Below, piece by piece: positions 18,467 through 26,305 of a DNA stretch of 64,000 nucleotides; positions within the stretch are counted from its first letter, which is position 1, and each line of letters opens with the position of its first letter. This DNA comes from DASUAS01 sp963720765. Its GTDB lineage: Bacteria; Actinomycetota; Acidimicrobiia; IMCC26256; DASPTH01. The stretch covers positions 62,001 through 126,000 of the forward strand of contig CAVRGS010000002.1 in assembly GCA_963720765.1 (NCBI GenBank), in the 5' to 3' direction. A program made the translations under genes and the position numbers. The notes beneath the pieces are model-generated. The model saw only the letters and a program-made list of their open reading frames with translations. It had not been told where the DNA came from and ran no database searches.

Positions 18467-19246
18467 ATGACGCCGGTACCGGTGGGCGCGCTCTCGCCGG
18501 CGATCGCGGCATTCGGGTTCCCGTCGGTGCACACGCTGCCCGGCGACGTGGTGCCGACCGCGCCGTCAACGATGCTCGTCGACGAATGCACACGTGAGGG
18601 GACCCTCGGGCTGCTCGGTGAAGCGGTGCGCTCGGGCGCGCTCGTGCTCGCGGCCGATGCTCGGGCAACCCTCGAGCTGCAGCTGGTGAGGCAGGCCCGT
18701 CACGATCTGTCGGTTGAGCGCACCCTCCTGCGCGTGAGCGACTCCCTCACGTGCTCCGCGGTGGAGTGGCGAGTCGTGGGTTCACCGGCCCTGGCTCGCA
18801 CCGCCTATCCGCGTCCGGAGCTGCGCTCCCTCGACCGCGCGCAGATCCTCGTGAACCCCGCGGACGCCGACCGAGCGAGCTCGATCGCCCGGTCGGTGGG
18901 CGTCCCGGGAGACGCCGGCGCAGTTGGGACGCTTCCGTACGAACCCAGCGACCTGTTCGCTCCTCCGTACCGGTTCCCGCTCGGCGGATACGAGCTGGCG
19001 ACGCTCCCGATGCCCCAGCGGCTCCTGGTGCTGTGCGCCGGGGGCGCGTCCGCCACGCCACCGCTCGCTCATCTGCGCGATGTGGCGGAGGTGCTCATCC
19101 GCGAGGAGCCGCACGCAGTCGACGTGCTGCTGCTGGCTCGCGCCTGGGGTTGCGAGTCGGAGCTGGCGAGCACCCTCGTCGCGACGTGGAAGGCGCTCGG
19201 GATCACCGAGGTTCCACCGCTCGTCGGCTGGGCCCGCGCACGATGA
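18467..19246 (+). CDS. Uncharacterised nucleotidyltransferase-like protein (NTP_transf_5-like), degenerate
   Basis: A 259-residue soluble protein. The middle part (VVGSPALARTAYPRPELRSL, then DRAQILVNPADADRASSI) follows the layout of the uncharacterised nucleotidyltransferase family, KG.ala...Yp.p..R...D.DlLV...d...A. The Lys-Gly pair and one Asp of the D-x-D metal-binding motif are not conserved, so catalysis is doubtful. In other bacteria such proteins sit next to PqqD/RRE proteins in peptide-maturation or exopolysaccharide loci. The next gene here is exactly such a protein, overlapping by 4 nt. I chose ATG 18467, 4 nt after the upstream stop, over an upstream extension that overlaps the membrane gene. 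Confidence 0.55.
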   Translation: MTPVPVGALSPAIAAFGFPSVHTLPGDVVPTAPSTMLVDECTREGTLGLLGEAVRSGALVLAADARATLELQLVRQARHDLSVERTLLRVSDSLTCSAVEWRVVGSPALARTAYPRPELRSLDRAQILVNPADADRASSIARSVGVPGDAGAVGTLPYEPSDLFAPPYRFPLGGYELATLPMPQRLLVLCAGGASATPPLAHLRDVAEVLIREEPHAVDVLLLARAWGCESELASTLVATWKALGITEVPPLVGWARAR

Positions 19247-19515
19247 CCCGACGGTTCGTGCGCGATCCGCACGCACTCTCGCGCCGCACGCTGGATGCCG
19301 TCGTCGTGCTCGTCCCAGGTCGAGAGGAGGCGATCGTCGTGGGTGATGCCGGGCCGGCGGTGTGGGCGCTGACGAGAGATCCGCTCACACTCCAGGAGCT
19401 GATCGACTCACTCGGGTTGGCCGCGGGCGAGTCGGCAGCGGTGGCGAGCGCCGTGGAGCTCCTGCTCGGTTGTGGCGCGCTCCTCGAGCTGCCGCTCGAG
19501 CACGCCGGTCGCTGA
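19243..19515 (+). CDS. PqqD/RRE-family protein
   Basis: A 90-residue protein with a PqqD-like winged-helix fold. It has an N-terminal strand pair (VVVLVPGREEAIVVGDAGPA), then VWALTRDPLTLQELIDSLGL with the family's W.L.d.p.tl.eli pattern, and a helical C-terminus (VASAVELLLGCGALLEL). PqqD domains are RiPP recognition elements that bind leader peptides and present them to modifying enzymes. Stand-alone copies also occur in actinobacterial polysaccharide clusters with nucleotidyltransferase-like partners. The ATG at 19243 overlaps the upstream stop (ATGA). No radical-SAM or cyclase enzyme and no obvious precursor peptide lies within several kb, so the peptide-modification role is an open question. 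Confidence 0.75.
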   Translation: MTRRFVRDPHALSRRTLDAVVVLVPGREEAIVVGDAGPAVWALTRDPLTLQELIDSLGLAAGESAAVASAVELLLGCGALLELPLEHAGR

Positions 19516-19548
19516 GGGATCGGGCGAGCGACCTCCTGCCGGTGACGA

Positions 19549-19845
19549 TCAGGTGCGGGTCGGAGCGCTCCGACGTTGGCGGGCGACGAAGACCAACGCA
19601 CCACCGAACACCACGAGCCCGGCCGCGATCCAGACCATCGGGATGGTGTCGGACGACCCGGTGAAGGCGAGCGCGTGCCCGGGGTCGTACTCGGAACCCT
19701 GCCCCGATTTCGTGGCCGTCGCGGGAGAGACGCTCGGGGGATACTGCTCCGCGTCCGCAGCCACCGCCGCGACGGTGGGAGCGACCAGCAATGCCAGCAA
19801 CGCGATCCCGAGCACTACGAACGCCCTACGAGTGAACCCAGCCAT
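19549..19845 (-). CDS. Small LAFTG-motif sortase-anchored surface protein
   Basis: A 98-residue secreted protein. It has a signal peptide (GFTRRAFVVLGIALLALLVA, ending near AVAADA), a short ~25-residue mature region, and a cell-wall sorting signal: LAFTG, a hydrophobic helix (MVWIAAGLVVFGGALVFVA) and a basic RQRR tail. LAXTG is the form recognised by class E sortases in high-GC actinobacteria. The ATG at 19845 is preceded by GGGG at 7 nt; an ATG at 19851 is also possible. The mature part is too short for a domain, so it may be a structural or display peptide. No sortase gene is visible in the window. It is convergent with the PqqD-like gene. Confidence 0.78.
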   Translation of the reverse strand: MAGFTRRAFVVLGIALLALLVAPTVAAVAADAEQYPPSVSPATATKSGQGSEYDPGHALAFTGSSDTIPMVWIAAGLVVFGGALVFVARQRRSAPTRT

Positions 19846-20226
19846 TGCCATACCCCATGTCGTGTGGTCGTCGAGAGCGCGCGCTCCGCGTTCGCTCGTG
19901 GGCCATTGTGCCACGGTCAGCGGCATCCGCGCCACCCGAGACCACGGAAAGTGGCGCAGTTTCCTGCAGGTATCAGACGTTGTGTACGGTTTCGAGCCCG
20001 CCAGCACGCTCAAGATCGAGCCCATGACCTCCGATGAACCTTCGATGGGGCAGCGCTGTCTTCGCGTGGGTGGTGGGGGACATCGGCCGGTCCGCGCGGG
20101 GATAGCATCCGCGGTTGTGCCGCCCCCGGGGATCCTCCGAGTAGCCCGAGCAGCCGCTGGGTCGAGGCGGCCGGTGGTGGGTTCGCCGTCGGCGTCGCGA
20201 CCGGTGATCGGATCGGATGGCGAGCG

Positions 20227-21717
20227 GTGACGCGCGCCACCGGCACCCGGCAGGGTCTGCGCTCCGACCGAGCCGTGCTCGTCCTCGTCGGGGTCATGCT
20301 CCTCGCACTGGTGTTCGGAGGCTCGGTGTGGGCGCTCACCGGCTCGGGGACAGAGGACGTGGCCAGAGCGGCCGCGAAGGCCACGGCCGACGGGCCGACG
20401 GCCACACTCCGGATCCTCCAGCCCGGCGGCGAGCTCCGACGTTCGGGCACGTCGACGTTCCGTGCCGCGCGGGACGGCCAGACCCTGCGCCAGGGCGACA
20501 CGGTCCGCTCCGACGACACCGGCAAGTTCGAGATCGACTACGCCGACGGTTCGCTGACCCGTCTGGGCCCCTCGACCAACTTCACCATCGCGCGACTCAC
20601 CGAGGAACGCGGCGGTCGTCAGACCCTCGGCGAGCTGACCGTCGGCGAGACGTGGAGTCGGGCCGCCAAGGTGTCCGAGACGGGGTCGTTCGAGGTCCGG
20701 GCGGGAGGCGTGACGGCGGCGGTGGAGGGCACGGCGTTCGCGTTCTCGTGCACCGGCACGGGAATCGGCCACCGGTGCACGGTCGTCGACGTCGTCGACC
20801 ACGTCGCGGTCACGGGAGCCGGCGGATCGACGACGCACCTCACACCGGCCACGGGCGTGGTCTCGAACGACGACGTCCTCGGTCCGCCGCGGACCTACAC
20901 GCGCGAGGAGCTGGCGGGGAACCCGTTCATCCTCGAGAACCTGATGCTCGACCAGGCCGCGGGGAAGGGCGAAGGCCTCGGAGATCTGCCGCCGTCGACG
21001 CTCGGGCCCACGAACCAGCCCTCGGGCACCTCTGCGTCGGCCACCCGGGCGACCCCGCCGATCACCGTCGTCGGCGCGGAGAACTCGTCGGAAGGCCTGC
21101 CACCGCCGTCCACGGCTCCGCCACCGATTCCGCCGCCGATTCCACCCACCACCACGCCGCCGCCACCGCCGAGCGACCCGCGTTGCGTCGCCGGCGGCTG
21201 GACACGTCTGGTCGGCGCCGGCGGGCAGACCTTCGCCGACGAGCAGTCGTGCTCCGACTTCGCACTCGCCGGTGGCGACTTCGCGGTGACGGGCGATGGC
21301 GTCTTCGTCGTCCCGCGCGGCTCGATCGTGAGCCTGAGCGCGACGTCGGACAGCGCGTGCAACACCATCCGGTTCGGGTACTCGGTGCAACTCGACGCCT
21401 CGACGCCGACGTCGGCGCTGGTAGGGGTGGCGCGAACCGGCGTGCCGTGCGGCGGGTCGTTGGGGTCGGGCGATGTGCCCGTGTTCGACACCGCCGTCCT
21501 GCTGCGCGTCTTCCTCCAGGACGACAGCTGCGACGGCACGCGCTTCCTGTCGGACGGGGACCACGCCGCGCAACCCACGGCCTCGACCGTCGCGATCATG
21601 GACGCGGGCACCGACTGCTCGGCGGAAGCGACCGCGCGACCGCCGGTGCTCGGCGCTCCAGTGAGCAACTTCGATCTCGAGGTGACCGTCCACATCGGAG
21701 CACAGCCGACGGCGTGA
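20227..21717 (+). CDS. FecR-domain, membrane-anchored protein with Pro-rich linker
   Basis: A 496-residue protein starting at GTG. An N-terminal membrane helix (VLVLVGVMLLALVFGGSVWA, residues about 17-36) is followed by a FecR domain: GDTVRSDDTGKFEIDYADGS, then RLGPSTNFTI and FEVRAGGVTAAVEGTAFAF. Next come a Thr/Pro-rich linker with PPPIPPPIPPTTTPPPPP and a C-terminal beta domain with several cysteines. The FecR fold here is extracytoplasmic, and such proteins often bind surface glycan or relay signals. In gram-negatives FecR pairs with ECF sigma factors, but no sigma factor gene is next to it. The 380-nt upstream gap to the LAFTG gene is presumably a divergent promoter region. Confidence 0.75.
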   Translation: MTRATGTRQGLRSDRAVLVLVGVMLLALVFGGSVWALTGSGTEDVARAAAKATADGPTATLRILQPGGELRRSGTSTFRAARDGQTLRQGDTVRSDDTGKFEIDYADGSLTRLGPSTNFTIARLTEERGGRQTLGELTVGETWSRAAKVSETGSFEVRAGGVTAAVEGTAFAFSCTGTGIGHRCTVVDVVDHVAVTGAGGSTTHLTPATGVVSNDDVLGPPRTYTREELAGNPFILENLMLDQAAGKGEGLGDLPPSTLGPTNQPSGTSASATRATPPITVVGAENSSEGLPPPSTAPPPIPPPIPPTTTPPPPPSDPRCVAGGWTRLVGAGGQTFADEQSCSDFALAGGDFAVTGDGVFVVPRGSIVSLSATSDSACNTIRFGYSVQLDASTPTSALVGVARTGVPCGGSLGSGDVPVFDTAVLLRVFLQDDSCDGTRFLSDGDHAAQPTASTVAIMDAGTDCSAEATARPPVLGAPVSNFDLEVTVHIGAQPTA

Positions 21718-21893
21718 CCCGGATGGCCTCTCCACAGGGGCTCTTGCTGTCGAGGACCGGGTGATCTCGGAGGCCGACACGCGGTCGTCCGTCATCTTCT
21801 GTGCCTGGGCCGGTCAGCTCCTTCTACTGCTCGTTGCCGCGTGCTCGGGGACGACCATCTCACCGTCGCGCTGGTACGGGACGGGTCGACGAC

Positions 21894-23213
21894 TCACTCC
21901 AGTTGCTGGTCATCGCCGTCGATGGGGGCCGGCGGCTCCGGGTTCCTCCCCGGTGTGGTGCTCCGTTGGTACGTCGTCACCGACGCCTTGCCCATCACCA
22001 ACATCGCGGCCACCGCGGCGAGGAGCCCGGGCACGATGAACCCGGGCCGGCCCGTGGTCTCGGCCACGAACATCACCGCGGCGAGCGGCACCCGGTACCC
22101 GGCCCCGAGGAACGCTGCCACCCCGATCACGATGAAGAGGGTCAGGTTGGGACCACCGACCAGGCCGCCGGCGACGCGTCCCATCAACGCGCCCGCGACG
22201 ACCAGCGGCACGAACAGACCGCCCACGCCGCTGCCGCCGACGGTGGCGGCGGTGGCCAGGCAGCGCACGACGAACACCACGGCGACCAGCCACACCGCGA
22301 GACCGGGATCGCGGGCCCACTCGATGGCGCGGTAGCCGACGCCGATGGCGATCGGCTGGTCGGTGAGCGCCCAGGTGATGCCGAACAGCGCTGCCATCGA
22401 CAGTCCGGCGGCGAGGATGCGCAGCCACGGCCCGTAGCGCGTCGCCAACGACTTGGCCGTGAGCACCAACCACGCGAAGCCGCGTGCGCCGATCCCGGCC
22501 GCGACGCCGAGCGCGAGCGCACCGACCAGATCTTCGAACGACAACGGCGGGGGCGAGCCGTGCGCGGCGAACAGTGGGGTGATGCCGTTCACGAACACGA
22601 ATGCGAGGTAGCCCGACGCCGACGCGACCAGCGCGGGGAGCAGCATGCGCCGGGCGACGTCTTCCTTGTACGGCACCTCGAGGGCGAAGATCGCGCCGGT
22701 GGCGGGGGCCTTGAAGATGGCGGCCACACCCGCGGCGGCGCCCGCGACCATGAGCACCCGCCGGCTGCTCCCGGCGGTGAAGCGCGGGAATCGGTGCTGC
22801 AGGAACGTGCCGATCCACGACCCCAGGTAGAGCGACGCTCCCTCGAGGCCCATGGCGCCACCGAAGCCGGGCGTGGCGATGGAGGCGAGCGCGCGGCCGG
22901 GCAGCTCACGGAGCTCCAGCGGATGGTCGGGATCGTGGAACGCCTTGAGGTACAGGTCGGTCATGCCCGCGTCGCGCGACCGAGCGATGTAGCGGAGCGC
23001 GAGCCACGACAGCGTGAGGCCGAGCAGCGGCATGAACGCGAGCGCCCACGGTGAGAGCTCGTAGAGGTGGTCGAGCAGCCCGTCGACCACGATCCAGTCG
23101 AAGAGCGCAACCGCGAATCCAGTGGCCGCGCCGGTGATGGCGGCGAGGATGATGACTTCGTGGGATCGCCGAGCGAACTCGCGAAAGCGATCGCTGGTCG
23201 CCCGGGTGTTCAC
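21894..23213 (-). CDS. ClC-family chloride channel/transporter
   Basis: A 439-residue ClC protein with about 14-16 hydrophobic segments. Visible hallmarks: GGAMGLEGASLYLG, which contains the gating Glu of the G(K/R)EGP motif; the helix FKAPATGAIFALEVPYKED; and GGSGVGGLFVPLVVAG, the GxFxP chloride-site motif. In H+/Cl- exchangers of the EcClC type two consecutive Glu end the IIEE helix; here the second is Val (LEV), as in vertebrate ClC channels. The first selectivity motif (GSGIP) is also altered (SRDAGMTD). GTG 23213 overlaps the MarR stop (GTGA), so translation is coupled to that regulator. It probably conducts anions for pH or osmotic balance. Channel versus exchanger is inferred from one residue. 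Confidence 0.9.
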   Translation of the reverse strand: MNTRATSDRFREFARRSHEVIILAAITGAATGFAVALFDWIVVDGLLDHLYELSPWALAFMPLLGLTLSWLALRYIARSRDAGMTDLYLKAFHDPDHPLELRELPGRALASIATPGFGGAMGLEGASLYLGSWIGTFLQHRFPRFTAGSSRRVLMVAGAAAGVAAIFKAPATGAIFALEVPYKEDVARRMLLPALVASASGYLAFVFVNGITPLFAAHGSPPPLSFEDLVGALALGVAAGIGARGFAWLVLTAKSLATRYGPWLRILAAGLSMAALFGITWALTDQPIAIGVGYRAIEWARDPGLAVWLVAVVFVVRCLATAATVGGSGVGGLFVPLVVAGALMGRVAGGLVGGPNLTLFIVIGVAAFLGAGYRVPLAAVMFVAETTGRPGFIVPGLLAAVAAMLVMGKASVTTYQRSTTPGRNPEPPAPIDGDDQQLE

Positions 23214-23677
23214 CGTTCCCCCTCGGTGAACCACGCCGCGTCGGGGGGTTCACCAGCGGCTTCGCCGAGCGCGTGGAGCGCATGCACCATCGCGGTGCGT
23301 TCGCGCGCGGGGATGTTGGCGGCGATGGTCGCGATCTCCGCGCGACGGCGAGCGGTGACCGCGTCGACGAGTCGGCGGCCCTTCGGGGTGAGGCGGATCG
23401 ACACCTCCCGCCGGTTCGCCGGCGATTCGCCGCGGTGCACGAGCCGCTTCGCCACCAGCCGGTCGCACAGCCTCGTGATGGTCGAAGGGTGGACGGCCAG
23501 CGCCTCGGCCAACTCGGTCGGGCGTTGGGGGCCCCGGCTGGCCAGCACGACCAGCGCGCGGTACTGGGGCAGGGTCACGTCGTGGTCGACCGCAGCCAGC
23601 GAGCGCACGGCGACCGAGACGAGGACGCGCGACGCTTGGAGCACGGCGTCGACCACGTGGTCGTCAGTCATTTGCAT
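23210..23677 (-). CDS. MarR-family transcriptional regulator
   Basis: A 155-residue winged-helix regulator: helix-turn-helix RPTELAEALAVHPSTITRLC, wing DRLVAKRLVHRGESPANRRE, and flanking dimerisation helices. The two candidate ATGs (23677 and 23671) lie inside or beside a dyad that looks like its own operator, so autorepression is likely and a leaderless transcript is possible. It overlaps the ClC gene by 4 nt, so it probably controls the channel, and perhaps also the divergent MOSC gene. The ligand is unknown. Family assignment is secure. Confidence 0.9.
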   Translation of the reverse strand: MQMTDDHVVDAVLQASRVLVSVAVRSLAAVDHDVTLPQYRALVVLASRGPQRPTELAEALAVHPSTITRLCDRLVAKRLVHRGESPANRREVSIRLTPKGRRLVDAVTARRRAEIATIAANIPARERTAMVHALHALGEAAGEPPDAAWFTEGER

Positions 23678-23688
23678 ACTGCAAGTAT
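23672..23688. promoter_or_regulatory. Overlapping palindromes, probable MarR operator
   Basis: Two interleaved perfect dyads are visible: TTGCA-TAC-TGCAA (23672-23684) and ATACT-GCA-AGTAT (23676-23688). They overlap the MarR start codon and lie about 45 nt before the divergent MOSC start. This is the usual size and position for a MarR dimer site. Confidence 0.6.
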
Positions 23689-23733
23689 TGTAGAGGGCAT
23701 GTAACGTTGCGGTCGAATTGGCGACGGCACTCC

Positions 23734-24399
23734 ATGGTCCGAGTGGTGTCGGTGAACGTGGGTGCGGTGCGGACGGTCGACTGGCACGGGCGCGCGGTCA
23801 CGACCGCCATCTGGAAGGAACCCGTGGCCAGTCGGGTCGCGGTGAGGGGTGTGAACCTCGTCGGCGACGACCAGGCCGATCGACGCGTGCACGGCGGCCC
23901 CGACAAGGCGGTCTACGCCTACGCGGTCGAGGACTACGCGTGGTGGTCCACAGAGCTCGGTCGGAAGATGGGACCGGGGACGTTCGGCGAGAACCTCACC
24001 GTCGAGGGCGTCGATCTCGGTGCACTGGTGATCGGGAGCCGCTGGCTGGTCGGCACCACCGAGCTCGAGGTGGCACAGCCGCGCCAGCCGTGCTTCAAGC
24101 TCGGGATCCGCATGGGTGATGCCGACTTCGTCGATCGCTTCGACGACGCGGCGCGCTTCGGTGCCTACTTCCGCATCGTGCGCGAGGGCGACGTCGGTCC
24201 CGGCGACGAGATCACCCTGGTGCCGCGGGTCGACGGCCTCGACGGCATCACGCTCGCCGAGCTCGGCACCGTGACCCGCGATGTCGACCTCGCACTTCTC
24301 GAACGACTCACTGCCGATCCCGCAGTTCCTGCGAGTTGGCACGATTGGGCGGAGCGACAACTCGCGCGAGCACGGCCGCGGGATCGTCGTCGTTGGTGA
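23734..24399 (+). CDS. MOSC-domain protein (YiiM-like)
   Basis: A 221-residue cytosolic protein of the MOSC family, which handles sulfur or molybdenum cofactor chemistry. Signature regions: DRRVHGGPDKAVYAYAVEDY, GPGTFGENLTVEGVDLGALV, and ELEVAQPRQPCFKLGIRMGD with the conserved Cys that may carry sulfur. The C-terminus matches the YiiM three-helix extension. Characterised YiiM-type proteins act with molybdenum cofactor in reducing N-hydroxylated compounds; that is family knowledge, not shown here. ATG 23734 is preferred over an upstream TTG at 23707. The 3' end overlaps the convergent FMN reductase by about 90 nt. Confidence 0.85.
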   Translation: MVRVVSVNVGAVRTVDWHGRAVTTAIWKEPVASRVAVRGVNLVGDDQADRRVHGGPDKAVYAYAVEDYAWWSTELGRKMGPGTFGENLTVEGVDLGALVIGSRWLVGTTELEVAQPRQPCFKLGIRMGDADFVDRFDDAARFGAYFRIVREGDVGPGDEITLVPRVDGLDGITLAELGTVTRDVDLALLERLTADPAVPASWHDWAERQLARARPRDRRRW

Positions 24400-24802
24400 C
24401 GGTGAACGACGCGACCACCTGGCTGCCCTGATAGCCGACTGTTTCCTCCACCCACCGGCGGGCGTTGGCACCGCGTTCCGGACTCGGCGCCGCGCTCACG
24501 ATGGCGACGTCCTTCTCGTAGAGCTCGCCGGTGCCGACCAACCAGTCGAGGGCGTTCTTCAGTGCGCCGGGCATCCCGCCGGCGTACTCGGGTGTCGCGA
24601 TCAGGACCAGATCGGCGCGCGTGACCGCGGCGCGCCACGATGCGACGGGTCCACCACCGTCGTCGTCCGGCGTGAAGTGGGGGAGCGTGCCGAGGCCGTC
24701 CCAGATCTCGACGTGCCGGGGATCTTCCCGGGCAACGGCCTGCACCAGGGCGGAGTTCGCAGACGACTGCTTCAGGCTGCCGGAGATCGCGACCACGTGC
24801 AC
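24308..24802 (-). CDS. NADPH-dependent FMN reductase
   Basis: A 164-residue flavodoxin-fold quinone/FMN reductase. It has the N-terminal GSLKQSSANSALV phosphate-binding loop (family GS.R..S.N..L) and the ATPEYAGGMPGALKNALDWL motif (TPEYN.S.PG.LKNAiDW), with Asn replaced by Ala. The enzyme uses NADPH to reduce flavin, quinone or azo substrates in the cytosol. It starts at GTG 24802. The 3' end overlaps the MOSC gene in antisense, so its last residues are constrained by that gene. Confidence 0.88.
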   Translation of the reverse strand: MHVVAISGSLKQSSANSALVQAVAREDPRHVEIWDGLGTLPHFTPDDDGGGPVASWRAAVTRADLVLIATPEYAGGMPGALKNALDWLVGTGELYEKDVAIVSAAPSPERGANARRWVEETVGYQGSQVVASFTVTNDDDPAAVLARVVAPPNRANSQELRDRQ

Positions 24803-24848
24803 GGGTCGGTGAACCCGGTGGTGGCCTCGAGCATTCCGTGACGATGGG

Positions 24849-25158
24849 TCAGGCGCGTCGGGCGTCGTCGAGGAGCACCATCACCTCGTCGTCCTCACGG
24901 GTCGACTCGGGCCCGAAGGTCAGCACCAGCGTGCCCTTGATCCCGCAGGTGGGGCACGCCACCGCGCACACCGCGAGCATCTCCGACGGATCGGAGTCGC
25001 CCTCGAGCCGTTCGAGGTGGTGCAGCTCGAGCGTGTTCGCCGGGTGCGGCGCGTGGCACTCGCCGCATTCGACGATCCCAGCCGGGGCGGGCGCGGAAGT
25101 CGTAGGTGAACCCCTCGTCGCGGAACGTGGCGAGGATGCCGAGCAGCGAGCGTTCCAT
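24849..25158 (-). CDS. Small zinc-ribbon-like protein, frameshifted
   Basis: About 100 residues with two CxxC knuckles: VECGECHAPHPANTLELHHL and AVACPTCGIKGTL. These probably bind one zinc. The N-terminal helix is MERSLLGILATFRDEGFTYD. A one-base insertion near 25080, within a G/C-rich run, separates the N-terminal helix from the first knuckle. No domain beyond a rubredoxin-like or zinc-ribbon knuckle is recognised. It lies 19 nt downstream of the polymer-forming protein on the same strand. Function unknown. Confidence 0.55.
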
Positions 25159-25177
25159 CAGCTCAGGGTACGGCGAG

Positions 25178-26235
25178 TCACGTTGCGGGTGCGTCGACCG
25201 GCTCGGGCGGCTCGGGCGGGGCGGCCGGGGCGGTCGGCTCATCCGGCGGTTCCGGCGGTGACGGCGCGGCCGGCGCATCCGGCACGGGTCGCTCGTGGCC
25301 GCCGTACCAGGCGGCCATGCTCACCGCGCCGATGCCGTAGATGCACACGACGAACCACACGATCAGTCCGAGCCCGGGGAGGAGCGCGATCAAGTCGCAG
25401 GATCCCGAAGCCGGCGAAGAACGCGCCGATGCGGGCGCGGTTGGACCGCCCCTTCACGAACCAGCCGCCCGAGGATGAGCGCCGCGGTCACGTAGCCGAG
25501 CGGGCGCGAGCACGTTGAGGCCCGAGAGCATGGTGAAGCCGAGCGGCAGGCCGAGCACCGTCGCCAACACGAGCACCGCGATCAACGGCCCCGCGACCCC
25601 GATGAGGAGTCCCCATCCGAACGACGCGCCCGACGCGCCTGCCCGCGGCAGCGGCAGTGTCGGCCGCGCGCGGCAGCAACCCCACGAACGCGAGCCCGAG
25701 CAAGCGCCATCGACAGCGTCACCGCGAGCCAGAGGTACGCGAGGAATCCGATGATGACGCCGGTGAAGATGCCGCGCAGGTCGACGCCGCGCACCTCACC
25801 GTCGACGGTGCCGGGCGAGATGTGCGGGTCGCGCCGCGACACGACGTCGCCACCCACGCTGCCGGTGCGGGTGACCGTGACGCGCCCCATGAGCGCGACC
25901 ACGTCGCCGCGCGACGCGGCCCGAGATCACCGCGTTGCCGTGCACGACGACGACGCTGTGCGGTCACCCGGCCGCTGACGACCAGGTCGCCGTCGCCCAC
26001 CACCACGTAGTCGGTGACGGTCCCGCGGACGAACACCGATCCGTCGATCGCGGCCACCGGTCCGGTGACGACCTCGCCGCGCGCGACCTCGACGTCACCG
26101 CTGACGCTGATGCGCCGGTCGCTCGAAGTGATGCCGCCCTGCTGCGCGAACGCGGGGCTGGCGCGCGATCGCAACCCACGCGACTGCGAGTGCGCACGCG
26201 GCGACGTAGCGGCCGAGAACGCGAAGGCGGCGCAT
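25178..26235 (-). CDS. Membrane-associated polymer-forming (bactofilin-like) protein, multiply frameshifted
   Basis: Joining pieces from several frames gives one protein. First comes a signal-like N-terminus (RRLRVLGRYVAACALAVAWV, ending near AFAQQG). A repetitive beta-solenoid follows (ISVSGDVEVARGEVVTGPVA, VFVRGTVTDYVVVGDGDLVV, GDVVALMGRVTVTRTGSVGG). Then come hydrophobic helices (RGIFTGVIIGFLAYLWLAVT, LGLAFVGLLPR, MIALLPGLGLIVWFVVCIYG) and a Pro/Glu-rich tail. The solenoid pattern of short valine/glycine strands is typical of bactofilin-type polymer-forming proteins. At least five one-base insertions are needed, at about 26165, 25965, 25935, 25700 and 25400. Such density suggests poor base calls or real decay. 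It lies just downstream of the protease gene. Confidence 0.5.
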
Positions 26236-26305
26236 GCGCGCGCACTCTGGCACGCATGCGCCGCCCCTGCAACGAGCCTCGGGCAGGAGGCTCGGCCGAG
26301 GGGAT

